A stretch of DNA of 64,000 bases from Onchocerca volvulus (taxonomy: Eukaryota; Nematoda; Chromadorea; Rhabditida; Onchocercidae). The DNA lies in the NCBI GenBank assembly GCA_000499405.2, contig HG738139.1, positions 12,424,398 through 12,488,397 of the forward strand, given 5' to 3'. Positions 13,786 to 27,300 of the stretch are shown piece after piece. The notes under the pieces were generated by a model. The model was not told the DNA's origin. It saw only the letters and a list, made by a program, of their open reading frames with translations, and ran no database searches. Position 1 is the first letter of the stretch; each line of letters starts with the position of its first letter. The translations under genes were made by a program, and so were the position numbers.

Positions 13786-16047
13786 ATGTCTCGTCCAGAA
13801 TTTACTGGTCCACCAGAATTGGTTTGTTGCTAAAATTTCAAACGAGCGATAAATTAGAAATTTTTTCGATAGTTTTTTAATGAAACAATCCATCGCATTC
13901 AAATTCGTTGTCACTATTTGAAGTAACAATAGTGCTATGCATAAATAGGAAGTTTGTTTTGAAATTCGAAAAATATTTTGCAGAAAATTAATCATTCAAG
14001 AAGATTGAAGCGTAATATTCTTTGTTATTTTTTCCTTTTTCAGTATTACAACGATGTTCAAGCTGCTAAATACTCACAGAAGTAAGTTTTTATCATTGCT
14101 TTCTTGGTTGAAATTTTTATGCACGTTATTATCAATTCTATGATTTATTAATCCCAACTATTACTTTAATATTTGATAGTTTTCAGTTCACATATTATTG
14201 AAATCCAAACACGTATGACAGAACGAGCCATCGAATTGCTTGCTCTTCCGGATGATAACGAATCGAGGTTATTATTAGATATTGGATGTGGTTCTGGAAT
14301 GAGTGGAGAAGTTATTACAGAAATGGGTCATCATTGGATTGGCGTGGATATTAGTGAAGCGATGTTAAGTGGGTCCTTAATTTATTTTGTATGAAATATC
14401 ATGCTTTGTTAAAGTAAAGAAATAAAACTTCTCGATTACGATTACTAATATTAGAACTGTCAAGTTGACATTTTTTCAATGTCTCTTAAACAAAATAGTT
14501 TATAGGGAAGTCTTTGTGCCAATTCTAAATCTAAATGAATCAGAACTTTAGCGTTTATTATCTTTCTGTAATTGATAAACAATTAGTTGTTAGTAGTCAT
14601 CCCTGGATTTTTACGTGATATTAGTCTAGGAATTTTGCTGTTTACTGCAATTAACAACGATTAACTCGTCAAATAATTAAATTTAAAACAAATTATGAGC
14701 TTCATCTTTTTGCGATTATATTGAATCCTTGTTTTCATGAATTATGTAACTTCTGTATGGTTTTAGAAGTTGCCGTAGATGATCGAGAGGTCGAGGGTGA
14801 TGTTGTGTTGAAAGATATAGGTGATGGTTTACCTTTTCGACCAGGTACATTTGACGGTGCAATAAGGTATGTAATAGCTAAATGATGGTATTTTAGCAAA
14901 ATTGCTTTTTTAATTTGGGATTCATTCCAAAAAATAATCTTGAGCTCAATATTTGCAGTTTTTAATTGATTTTTTCCAGTATTTCTGCAATTCAATGGCT
15001 TTGCCATGCAAATACACGAGAGCAGAGCCCACGAAAACGGTTACTTCAATTCTTTCAGTCATTATATGCTTGCATGGTAAAGATTTAATAAGACCGATTT
15101 CTCTTCATTTATATTCTCTTTATATCCGTATTCTTGTAAAGCGAAAATACATATGAAACTATTTGTATCACTCACTCATTTGATTTTAAATTAAATAACG
15201 TTTGAAGGAAATAAAAAGCATTTCAGGGTCGCGGTACTCGTGCCGTATTCCAATTTTATCCAGAAACTGTTAGCCAGACCGAACTTATAACAACACAAGC
15301 AACAAAAGCAGGCTTTACTGGAGGCGTTGTCATTGATTTTCCCAACAGTACTAAAGCTAAAAAGTATCTTTATGTTGATTCTCTCTCAGTTTTATCTGTT
15401 AACAAAAAATAAGGTTTTGAAATAGTCAAGCAAAATCAGCGTACTTTTTCTCGTTTGTTATTTGTTGTTAATCTCAATACATTGAGTAATTTTTTTCTTA
15501 AGAGTTTATTTGGTGTTGATGGTTGGCGGTATGCAACAACTGCCAAAAGCATTAATTGAAGAGGAAGAAATGGATCAAATTTCGAACATAGAAAGGAGGT
15601 AATTTGGAAATTTATTCCGAAATTTGTTGTACAAAATTTAAAGATTGAATGAATAGTGAAGAACCTTTGTGCTACTTCTGCCTCACTTTTATTTGTTACT
15701 AATAAATAAGATTTTGAAATAAATAAATGAAATCAACATATTTTATTTCATTTATCATTTGACAGATACATCTTTTTCATTTTAGATCAGGAAAAAATGA
15801 AAAACGAGACAAGCGAAAATTATTGAAACGTTCAAGGGAATGGATAGAGTCTAAAAAGGATCGTGCCCGAAAGCATGGAAAGTATGTTTCTTATTATTTA
15901 AATCTTAAGATTAGTAAGTGCATAATTCTATATTTTCAACTTTGCAAATCATTTAAATTTGAAAGTAATGTTCACGGATTTTTATATTCCAGAGAGGTTT
16001 GCGTGTCTTCGAAATATACAGGTCGAAAAAGAAGACGTCTCACATAA
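13786..16047 (+). CDS. bud23: 18S rRNA (guanine-N7)-methyltransferase BUD23 (WBSCR22)
   Basis: Nine exons join in frame to 278 residues: 13786-13821, 14044-14081, 14187-14368, 14767-14866, 14980-15076, 15227-15363, 15503-15598, 15786-15881, 15993-16047. The start [12 protein letters not shown] is the typical BUD23 N-terminus. The SAM-binding motif I reads [14 protein letters not shown], followed by WIGVDIS. The C-terminal part has the family's QLPKAL motif and a lysine/arginine-rich tail ending GRKRRRLT, suitable for nuclear import. In other eukaryotes the enzyme, with TRMT112, makes m7G in 18S rRNA during 40S maturation. Length and exon phases are normal. Divergent neighbour: DDX60; convergent neighbour: the lgc-37-like gene, whose stop lies only 212 bases away, so the two 3' UTRs probably meet or overlap. 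Confidence 0.96.
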
Positions 16048-16259
16048 GTTGTGCATCGGTTCATTTTTTTACTTTATTTTACATTGTTATTGCTTTTATT
16101 TCAAAAGTGATAAAATATTGAAATGTTTTTTAAATACATTCTGTTGTAAAATGCTCTATATATCATTACATTCCATAAGCATTACTTTACGGACAAAACG
16201 AAAATCATATCAAAGAGGCTTAGCGAATATTATGATAATCATTAGTTTTCATGTACTGA
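16048..16259. other. Convergent 3' intergenic gap between BUD23 and lgc-37-like gene
   Basis: Only 212 bases separate the two stop codons. A tttatt near 16075 reads as AATAAA on the minus strand and could be the poly(A) signal of the lgc-37-like gene, which would put its 3' UTR across most of the gap. No open frame of interest lies here. Confidence 0.45.
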
Positions 16260-19200
16260 CTAAATAAGACTGTTTATTTCATCGGGAATCCAATAAAGGA
16301 AAGCTAGCCAATAGATAATATTGAATAAAATGTAGAGCAATGGAAAAACAATTTTGGAAGCGGAATCTATTTGACTAACTACATTCGTCGCATTCTTTAT
16401 TTTCATCTTTTCTCTTGCTTTTGCTGCAGTTCGATGGAACACTGAAATTAAAATTTTTTTATGTTTAAATTTACTAATTTGAATTCTTTGGCCTGAAATT
16501 TCGTTTACTAGATCAAAATATTGATTAATCTGGTGTTGCTGATAAAAAGATAAATAAACATAATCAATCTTTAAAGACAAAACTAATATATTAATAGATG
16601 AATAGACAAAGTAGTGGAATAAACTCTAGACCTGAACGCTCTTGCTTTGTATACAACGGCTGTGGTTTCGAATTTGAAATCATTGTCTCGCGAATGTTAA
16701 CATTACGTCTCGGCAGCATTAGTGGTGTTGATAACATGCTCATTTCTGATATCTAGTAGATAAGTTTTTTGTAAATTAAACAGTAGTTGTCAAAATGCTA
16801 AAAACAAGAGACTTGAATTTTTCACAAAACAAATTGATTTCAAATTGATAATTTGGAAGATGACGATCATTTTTTAAGGGACTTGCCGTATCGGTGGTTT
16901 TCATTTTTTTGACATTATGGACCTGCAATTTTTTACTATTTCTCAAATGGGAAATTCCGATTTTGATTCCTATCTTTCAGAGAGTTCAGCAAATTAAAAA
17001 AAAAGATGACCTAAGAATTTATTAGTTATAGTTGATTCCGAATAATATAAAAAGGAACTTCTTGAGGAAGATTGCAATCAGTAAATCCAAAATTTTCAAA
17101 ATTTTGGAAAAAATTGTCACTTTTCCGAATATGAACTCCATGTACATAATTAATAATGGCGTATTCAATCATTGCAGCAAATACAAATCCGAAACACGAA
17201 CTGAAAAACACTTCAGAAATTGATCTAACTGAACTAAAAAAAAAAAAAGAAACTTAAATTTTGTAATCTGCAATCTGATATCAATCATGGTATTACGTAA
17301 TTTCTTGCAAATTTGACATAAAAATTGTTAAAAAGTTTTGAGAGATATGTTCTAAGAAAAAAAAGAGGAAAAAAACCTGACATAATATAAATATCGAGAG
17401 CCGTTGAATGTGAAACTTTTGGTAACTCAGATCGATAACCAAAACCCAATGTTGACACCGAAAGTACTGTCATTATTCCTAAAATTTAACAGTTTCCAAT
17501 CAATATCCAAATTTTATTACTATTAAATGTAAGATGATGAACGATGAATTAAAATACAAAATTCTCGAATATCGTCCGGAAAAATTACTGGATGAAAATG
17601 TTCCCATCAACAGAAATTGATATTTTGTCGAAATTTTTTACAAGCGGAATAACTTCTATCTGCTGCATACCAGTTGAAAATACGGTAGTAATTTTGAATA
17701 TTTAGAATGGTACTGTAATACCATGTAAATCTTTGAACAGTAGTAATAAATGTTCCCAAATTATTGAATTTTCATTTTTGAAATTTCAAAAGATTTAATT
17801 GAAGTACAAAAAAGAAACCCAATGAAACACGAGCTGGTGATGATTCTTTGTTGATCCAGAAGCTAACCCAAGAAACTACAACGATTAACGTACATGGCGT
17901 ATAAATTTGCAAAATATAGAAACCTTGTTGACGTTGAAGTTTGAAGTATACTTTCAATACTGATACATCTAAATCAGATAATCAATCAATGTTGATACCA
18001 TCGTATTTTAATCATAAATAAATTGTTTCGTTTCAAAAATTCAAATGATAATTCAAATTGATTAAAAAGATTTGTTCAATATTTATTATTGATTGATTAG
18101 CTGATTAATTAATGATCAATTGATTGATTGATTTTCCATTTATCTCTTCATTATAATCATTTTCTTCAAGTAAAAAGGCAAATTTGAGGAATTAAATATA
18201 CCTATTCAATTAAGCTCGTTTACAAATTGATCATCAAGAATTTGAAATTTCAACTTACTTAATTTGTTGTCGCGTGGATCCGTCCAATTATATGACGTTT
18301 TAATGACGTGAAGTAATTGATATTGTGCAAGCATATTGCTCATTTTTGAATCCAATTCGACATCTTTCCAGACATAAACAATATCGTTCGAAAAATAACC
18401 CAAACTACTAATTTCAATTGAACATGCCTTAAATTTTGTTACAATTAATTGTTCCAAAAAATAAATTTTTTTTTTTAATTTAATCAAAAAATAAATTTTT
18501 TTTTTTTTGATTTTTAACAATTAAAAGTAACCTGACAATCCATTGGAAATTTCTTGAAAAACATTTTACATCGACTTCGTATTGTTAACCTATAAAATGG
18601 AATTGGTAAAATTTGCAAATATTAAAATATTTTTGAGCAAATTTTAAAAATTTTATGAAAATTTCTCTTTTTTCGTTTTTTTTTTAGTTCATTTAAGTAT
18701 AACTAATTTTTAGTTTTTCTTTAAGATGCATATGGAAGAATTGATATAAAACTATTTTCTAAGAAAATTCTTTAACAATTACTAGAATTCTTGGCTCATT
18801 TTAGCATAAGTAAAACTTCTGGCTAAGTCTAGTAAGGCTTATTATTAAAAATAAAATTTCCTATTTCATAAGCAAAATATTTCTTCCATTCACAGCTATA
18901 ATGGCTTTGACCATATCATCTTTTTAGCTTTTTTTAAAATTTCCAGTAATGATATCATCCAGTTAAAAAAGTAAAGAGGCAAATAATCACCTATTTATTA
19001 ATTTCAGATAATTGCTGTTAAGTAATTAGCAAAAATAGTTGTTAGGCAATTAATATCTTCAAGTAATTAACAAATTTCGAGTAATTGTAATTAATAATTA
19101 CTTGAAATTAATAAATAAACAATAAGCAAAGGTAAATATAAACAAATAAATGAAAAAAATTGATGAAAGACGAGAAATTTGTACCTTTGTGATACATGAA

Positions 19201-20518
19201 TTTGTCTATCGTAACGAACACGAAACAAAACATTTGGTACTGTTAGAGTATGTAAATATGAATTTCGTCCATTTCGAATATATCTAAATATTTGATATTA
19301 AAAAATCAATTTTTGATATTAATTAAATTTTTAAATTCTAATTCTTCTAACTAAAACAATACTTTAGCATCAATAAGAAATTTCTTTAGGAATTTCCGAT
19401 TTATATCATTCCTGAACAAAGTTTTTTTTGGATCATCTTGATCTCTGATCATTGGACTACAGAAAAAATTTGAAATTGAGTGAATTAAAAGAAGGATAAA
19501 AAATGAAGGAAAACTTTGAAATAAGTTTATTTTCCTAATCAGCATACTTTTCCATGAGACAGAAATAACCGTTGATTCAACAATTTTAAGGGCAAAAAAA
19601 AATCAGGTGAGAAATTATGTTAAATGTCCTATTTCTCGTGATTTTTGCTAGTTGGATTTAATGATTGAATTTCAAAAAATCTAAATTAAATTCAAATTTT
19701 TTCTTTTTTTTTTTTTTTTATTGAAGAAAGAAAATTCATATATTTTCTCCTTTTATCATATTTAAGGAAATAAAAATGATACGTATCCGGTGTCCATATA
19801 TCTTTGAGCATTTTACTAGATATTGGTAGATCTTCTCGATTTGCGAACGTATCGAAGGATAAACGTTGATCTAACCATTTCTGTCGAAAATAGCAATCCA
19901 ATGAAAATTCCTAAAATTACTAAAATCAAATTTTAGGAAATTCTAAAATTCCTAAAATAAAAATTTAAAAAAATTCCTGAAATTCTTAATTACCGGTAGA
20001 TTGATTATTAATTAGAAGAGTTATCTGTTGTAAATACTAACCATTTTTTGTTCCGATATTGGTCCTATACTGCGTACACTAATATCAATTTCAACTTGCA
20101 AGGGAGAATTAGGATCTGAAAATGTTACGTTTGAGAAGAATGATATAAAAAATGGAAATCATAATTTCTCGAATTTCAAAAATTAAATAAAATATTTAAA
20201 TGTTAGAGGTTAAGAATTTATCGTTAATTTTTTTTTTTTTGATTATCGCTAATACCTTAATTATTATTTTTAAAAATGAAATTTAATTAATTAAAGTGAC
20301 CTTTGAAGGAAAAAATCAGAAAACCAATGACCTCCGTTGATTGGTCTAAAATGTCGATTTTGATTGAGAAGAATAGTATTGAGAACTCGTGTGATATTAT
20401 GTATCAGTGATGTATTATATGATAAGATATGTTCTCCAGTCATTCCCGTGTGACAATAACAAAATCGAAATGTCACAATGAAAAGGTTAAAGGTCAAGAA
20501 TGAAATCATCGTTGGCAT
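16260..20518 (-). CDS. lgc-37: Cys-loop GABA-receptor-like anion channel subunit, alpha-type (lgc-37-like)
   Basis: Eleven exons join in frame to 468 residues: 20518-20332, 20115-20042, 19910-19783, 19283-19185, 18589-18532, 18427-18259, 17968-17819, 17478-17382, 17200-17059, 16752-16632, 16441-16260. A signal peptide is followed by the alpha-type block CYFRQKWLDQRLSF, DIWTPDTY, a Cys-loop with cysteines 13 residues apart (CKMFFKKFPMDCQAC), M1, then M2 with PARVSLG, M3 (FGFVFAAMIEYAIINY), a short cytoplasmic loop and M4 ending IPDEINSLI. PAR at the M2 entrance is the anion-selectivity signature. Two oddities: M2 position 6' is Met, not the usual Thr, and a third Cys sits inside the Cys-loop. 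The gene is divergent from a gab-1-like gene; I recall the same two genes being close neighbours in C. elegans, which supports the name. Other alpha-type LGC subunits remain possible. The choice between two in-frame start Mets is open. Confidence 0.88.
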
Positions 20519-23500
20519 CCTTAGAGGAAAAATTTGGACTGAAACCTGGAATAGATTAAAATTGAATAAATTCAAATTGATCCTGGAAAAATTAAAATAA
20601 ATACTGAGATAGATTAAAATTTAATCCCAGAATAAATTACAATTGACTTTAGAATAAATTCGAATTAATCGTGGAATAATTAAAATTGACCCTGGAATAA
20701 ATTCATTGGTCAAATTAAACGTTAAAAATATTGACTGATCACCGAAATATTAGCCTCAAACTTTTTATTTATGATAGCAAACAATTTATAATAGACTGCT
20801 AGACAAAAAAAAAGGAAGAAAAAAGTTGATTTGTTAAATTTAAAACTAAATTTTTACTTTTATTCGTAAATCAAAATCTTTTCGAGCATAAATGATTTAA
20901 CTTAATTTAACTTAGATGCTCACTTCCTTGCTATTCCTCCTTTTATTTCTAACTTTTTTTTTTTTGTTCTTCAAATTTTTTCAATTTTTTTTGCTAATTC
21001 GTCTTTTGTAAATCGATTTCAATGATTGCCTAAATAGGTAGTACTTGTGTTTCCGGGCTTGAAAAATTGTCAAGTGCCTAATGCTCTTCCTCCTTTCTAA
21101 ATCTTACTTTCAATCAATTTTACTTTTCCTTAAATCACATTTTTTTTCTTTATTTTCTAGTTTCTTATTGCCAAAAATTATTTCCCTTCCTACTATAAGT
21201 TTAAATATTTCATTAAAATGGTTAACAAGTTTAAATATTCCAAAAAATACTTAACATGTTTAAATTTTCTCTAAACTTAATAAAGTTTGTTACGCGTTTT
21301 TAATAAACTAATTTCTGCAGAAGATGATATCAGTATAATTGTTTTTTTAATTTAAATTTTCATTTCCGAAATTTTTGATACCAAAATTTAGATCAAGGTG
21401 TTTAATTTGTGAGAAAAAATTTTTCATTTTGCCAATTACATTTCAAATACATTTAAAATTTCTAATGATTTTTTATGAGCAACTGATTAACTATTTGAAA
21501 ACAAATCAAATTAATGAAAATTTATATAATTTTACTAAAAATCGAATTATTTATTTAATAGTTGCTATCACAAAAGTCTATTCGAAAAGAATTGTTTACA
21601 ACTAAAATTTTATGCATAATTATGCTTAATTTTACGTCTAGTTGCGTAAATCCAAAATTCAATCAAAATTGGGCTTAGTTGAAGGATGATTTTCAGTCTA
21701 CCAGAAGTCCTCCAAAAGCAGTAAATATAAGAATATTTTCATATTTATAAATTTTAAATTTGACGAATTATCCATTTTTATTTGAAACAATTTTCGCGCT
21801 TAGAAATTTATGCAAAATTTATGAATGCTAAAATCATCAAATCTGTGAATTTCGTTGTAAAGTAGAATATACAATGATTATTAAGTAATAAAAACACAGT
21901 ATATTATTTCAAAATCTCCTGATTTTGACTTATCCAGAAAAAAAAAATAAGCTTAAAATGAAAACTAAAAAATAATTCAAAAATAAACAAACATGAAATC
22001 TTCACTTTAAAATGTCAGGCATAATATGGCCATTTTCTTCAATATTCAATGGTTTAAGCGATTGTAGAAACTAAAATGAAATTGAATAAATTTAGAAATT
22101 GAACCGCTTTTTCGAAGTTACCGTATACATAAAAATTTATTTTACTTACATTTTAAATAAAAATAAAAACAATAATAATCATAATTCTCCGCAAAAAAAG
22201 TGCAGATTTTGAAATAATATTTTGTATTTTTGTTTATTATTTTTTATTTTTATTTAAAATATGTTAAAAGCCTATTTTCTTTGCATATGAACTTATCTTT
22301 TGTCTTGAGGCACGATTTTTTGAATTATTTCTCATTTCTCACCTTTTGTCGTTTTTCTTCACAATCATTTAAAACAAACCTTTTTTGATGTTTTCTTGAA
22401 GAAAAAAAAAAGAAAAAAAAAAATGAATTTTCCATTTTGTGTAAATGAATTTAAACGTAATCTGAAAGTAAATGCAATCTATTATTATTTTTTTTTTTTT
22501 AGTTTTTTTATGTTTATTAAAGCACATGAATTTGTATCGGTTATAGTTAGCATCTATGAGAAATAATATTTTTCGGAAAAAAATTTAAGAAATAAGAGTT
22601 TTTGAATAAAATCTAGTTTTTCATTTATTAAAATTATTTATTTACTTAAACTCAATCTATTTGTTTATTCATTGCAATTATTTGTTGTCTTTTTCTATTT
22701 TCATTTTTTTAAAAATGTATTTCATCCATTTAATTGTATGTGAATTTGTCATCTTTATTCACCTCTTTTATTTGTTTTGCTTTTTTTCTTTTTTTTCTTT
22801 TTTTTTTTTTTTAAATAATCCAATATGAGTTAACTATATGAAATAAAAACTTTAAATGTATTAGTATATGATGGTTTAGGAGTATTAAACTTAAAAATTA
22901 TAAAAATGATTATTAAAGTTAAAAATCATAAAAATACAGATGAAATTTTAAAATTAAGAGGTTAATCCACTTATCTATCACTCAAAAAAAAAAAAAAAAA
23001 AAAAAAAAGAAAACGGTGACATTGATGACATTGATATGTGCATATTTGTGTAACTAAAAATAACACAAAAAATTTGAAGTGATTATTTCTCGATGTTATT
23101 TTTCCTCAACGAATTAATTTAATTTTTTTTTTTTCGTTTTTGCAATTATCGTTTTGCATTTTTTCAATTTTTCCATTTTTGCAATCAATCGAATATTATG
23201 ATGAAAATGATAATATCCGCTTAAAGTTTAATTTTTTAAAATTGAAATGCAAAAATTGAAAAGGAATTTCTTTTTTAAATATCCAACAACAACAACAATA
23301 GCATATTAATCGATATCATATGTGAAAAACAAATAGTATAATTCAGGGGAAATAGATGGGATGATCTCTTTTCAAGTCAATTTTATGAATTCGGAAATGA
23401 GCCAAAATAAAAGATGTCATCAAATTTTTTTCAAATATTCAAAAATGCCAACTTTATTTCAGAGAAAATATGCAAAATTTCAAGTACTTTTTTCTAACAA

Positions 23501-24348
23501 TTTAGAGTAAAATATTAGTTTAGAAATTTTTCTCACTACTTCGCTTTTTTTTTTCCTACGATTGTTCGTAAGTAGTTCATTAGGAATAAATTAGAAAATT
23601 AAATTTCAAGATGGAACAGTTTTTGTCTCTTTCACATTCCTAAAACTGCTAAAACGAAAAAAAGAAACAAATAAAATAAGTTGCTAAAGCAAAAATAGTG
23701 CGTAATTTTTTTTTCTGGAATTTTTTCAAAATTATTCTCCATGGATAGACTTGTGTGATCGCAACTATTAAATAATTACGCTTAAATAATTAATTCAAAA
23801 AGACAATTCATGAAATTCTAAAGATTTAAAAATAATTACATATTAAGAGTTTGAAATTCATTTCGAAAACTAACTATTTTCAAAATGAATTTTAAAGTCA
23901 TAATATGTAATTAGTTTCAAATTTTTTAATTTCCTGGAAAAAATAGTGAAAAATCTGGCGAAATTCGGTAAAATCAATTTTCGCCTTTTTAAATAAAGAT
24001 AATACATTATCAAATTACGGAAATTGAATTTTAAACTGGAACACTTGCTATTATTCCTCTAGCAGAATGAAAATTTATCACAACATAAATCCTACAGGAT
24101 TTCCTTCCTATCCATTAGCAAATTCAAACTTTAAAAAAGTTTTCTCATTTTTCAATGTAAACTTTCTCAAAAAAAAAACTCAATTTTGAAGTGCTTTTTT
24201 TTTGCATACTATCGTTTTGTCATAATTGATTGAATTGATGAGGAAATTCGAAATTGTTTATAAAAGTTAAAAACATTTGAGTTATCAATTTTCAGATATT
24301 ATGATTAACAAATAATATATTAACCAAAGATCATTTATTTATCTTCAT
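20519..24348. promoter_or_regulatory. 3.8-kb divergent promoter region between lgc-37-like and gab-1-like genes
   Basis: No convincing coding exon lies on either strand. The stretch is extremely AT-rich, with many long A and T homopolymers (for example near 22795 and 22983). Both receptor promoters must lie here or nearby. I found no conserved element by eye. Confidence 0.5.
20540..20705. repeat. Degenerate ~30-bp tandem repeat upstream of the lgc-37-like start
   Basis: About five loose copies of a unit like cctggaataaattaaaattga follow each other, with substitutions and small indels. The array starts immediately 5' of the first coding exon of the lgc-37-like gene and may affect its 5' UTR or promoter spacing. 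Confidence 0.5.
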
Positions 24349-27300
24349 ATGTATGATAAAATGTCATCACAAAAACTACGAATTCAACTATTGCACCTTT
24401 TATTATTTATTATTTTCAGTGTATCAAATGTTTTCTTCACCATTAGGTTTGTTTTTGACAGAAAGTTTTTTTTTTTATCTTTGTTTTAGAAACCAAACTT
24501 TTCCCGCTCGATTAAAAGTCAAACTTATTTAACCTGAATTATCCATCCTTACCTGCTCATTAGATCTTACTGGAAATAATCGAAGTAGTCAACTTTTCCA
24601 ATCTGAATCATGCTGTTAAGTCATCTACTATAAAATCTACTATAAAAATCTGATGGGGGTTTCGAAAATAAAGAAAGATTATGATCTAAAAAGTAAGAAA
24701 ATTATAAAAGAAAATAACTACTTATTCAATACCTTTAACATTTAAAAAAATTTAATGAATAATTTTTACAACTAAATTTAGACTGTTTTATGACCAAATT
24801 TGTGCTTTTGAAAATATTTGAATTGATATTTTGTTTTTTTTTTCTTTTTTTTTAGAAGTACTTAAATTTACTTAAATATATTGATAAAATATTTGAATTG
24901 ATAATTTTTATTTTTTTTTTTTCAAAATTACTTAAATTTACTTGAAAATATTGTTGATAATTTCAGTAAAGGCCAACTACTAAATTCGAATAATCCACGT
25001 ATTGATGTGAATAATATTAGTTTGGCTCGTACGTCAGTGTATTACGAGAATGCTTCGGCGTTACTAGTTGATCTGTTGAGTGATTACGACATGCGACTAC
25101 GACCCGGTTTTGGAGGTCAATATTCCGCAGTATTCCGGTTGCTATAATTATTCGTCGAATTTATCCTGAACAACATTTCCTTACTTTTTTTTTCACTTTA
25201 TGAAATCGAAATGATCACTTATTCTTACTTAAAATAGTAGTCGAAAAAAAAAAAAAAGCACTGAATTCTTGCGAAATGGTTGCTTTTTTATATCGATCCA
25301 TTGTATTGTCAACAAATTTGTCCCATAAATGTAGCATTAAGCCTGGTAAATTATGTTCCTTATCTTTTCACTTTATTTATTTCTTCATTTTATCATGCTT
25401 AACATTTTTGAAAATTTGATAACAAAAGTTAAATTTGATTCAAGAGAAGTGATAAGAATTTTTAATTTATTCTTCGCTTCCTCATCCATTTCAACTTTTT
25501 CCTTTTTTTTTTTTTTTTTTATTTTTTGCATCTTAATATGTCAATTTAACTTATTAAATTTTCTCACATCAAAAAGATATTGGACATTTTTAACCGGTTC
25601 AATTCAGAAACAAAATGAAATGATTGATCTGAAAAGATATCACTACTACCAAAATCGAACAATATTAAAAAAAAATAATAATAATTGGAATTCCAGAAAT
25701 TTTACACGAATTTAATAGATTTAAAATGAAATGAAGCGTGAATAATCTATCGCTTTTCAAATTGAATTATTTAAATTTCAAATTTAAATTACAAAAAAGG
25801 ATGCAATTAAAATTTTCACCTAAAGTATACAAAATATAAAATTTAATATATTAAAACAAATAAAAAATATTTCCAAAAAACTTCTTAAAATCTTTTCATC
25901 TAAACTTTTTTTTTGTAGGCGATGCATTGTTGCTTACATTAGATATTATCATTGCTTCAATTGATGCAATCTCGGAAGTAAATATGGTAAGTTCAGCATT
26001 TTTTATAAAAATTTCTTCAAGTTTTTTATTTTTCCTCAGCGATGTGAAATCACAAATTCACAAATTCCTTATTATTTTTTATCCACTACAGCAGAAAACT
26101 TTGGAGAATTTAGCGTTTTGTCTCGATTTTCATTTCTACGTTTCTTCGATATCAAGAATATTTCATTGGAGAGATTTTTACAATAAAATTTGATTCGTTT
26201 ATTTTAATTAATTCAATTTATTATTTTCGTAAGCTTGGAAATTTGATTTTTTTATTATCAAAATTATACACATCAGATATTAGATTTTTTCGTAAAAATT
26301 TCAGATCATAAAAATAGACTTGATAGGTTTTGGAAAAAGAAAATAATTATAATATTTTTAACCTTAAAAGATCAAAATATTCATGTTGGAAATTTTATTT
26401 TTCAGATAAATAAATTCATAAAGTGAAATTCTGAAATCAAGCAACAATGTTTGAAATGAAATAAACATAAAATACTTGTATGAAATCGTTTTTTTATCTG
26501 AAATATGAAATTTGGCATTATGCTCTGAGAGGATTTAAAAGGAATTAGAAATGCAAACTTCAGATGAAATTTGATTGAAATCAATCAATTTTCTGATTAA
26601 CGATACTTTTAAATTTCAGGACTATACCATAACAATGTATTTAAATCAGTACTGGCGTGATGAACGTTTATCTTGGTCACATCATTTTCATATCAATGAA
26701 ATGACACTTTCCGGAGATTTTTCACAGTAATTTTTAGAAATTTTTGAAATTAAACTCTATTGATATAATTACAAATTGAAATATATGAAATCGAGAAGCA
26801 GCAAATAGTGCATGATGCTTACAGTAACTTTTTTACTTTTCAATAATTTTTGTTTTCCTTTTTTTTTTTTTTAATCTAAAAAGCTAAAATAGTTATTAAT
26901 TCATTTCCTTCATCTTTGATCATTGTAAATCTTCCGTAGTTTTTCGGGATTTCCGAAAATTTCCATATATCTTAAAGGAATTGAGAATCTAAAATAGAAC
27001 ATGACAAAATGATTATTTTAGGCATTTACCGAAAGAATATTTATGACATTTTCTAAAAATTAATTACAAATTAAATCAAATCGAATTTTTCGCAGACGTA
27101 TTTGGGTACCGGATACATTCCTGGCAAATGATAAGCAATCATTTCTACATGATGTTACGGAAAAGAACAAAATGATTCGAATTGAACATAATGGACAAAT
27201 TACGTATGGAATGAGGTCAATATATTTTACTTTATTCCGTGATGGTAAAGGTTAAAGGTCATTCGGATGAATTTTCAAAATTCCATTTGTTTCGCTCAAG

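Noticed and set aside
19351..19545. Frame on the minus strand between lgc-37-like exons that could be an extra exon
   Set aside because: The direct join 19783 to 19283 gives the expected PDTYIRNGRNS sequence in phase, so this lies in an intron.
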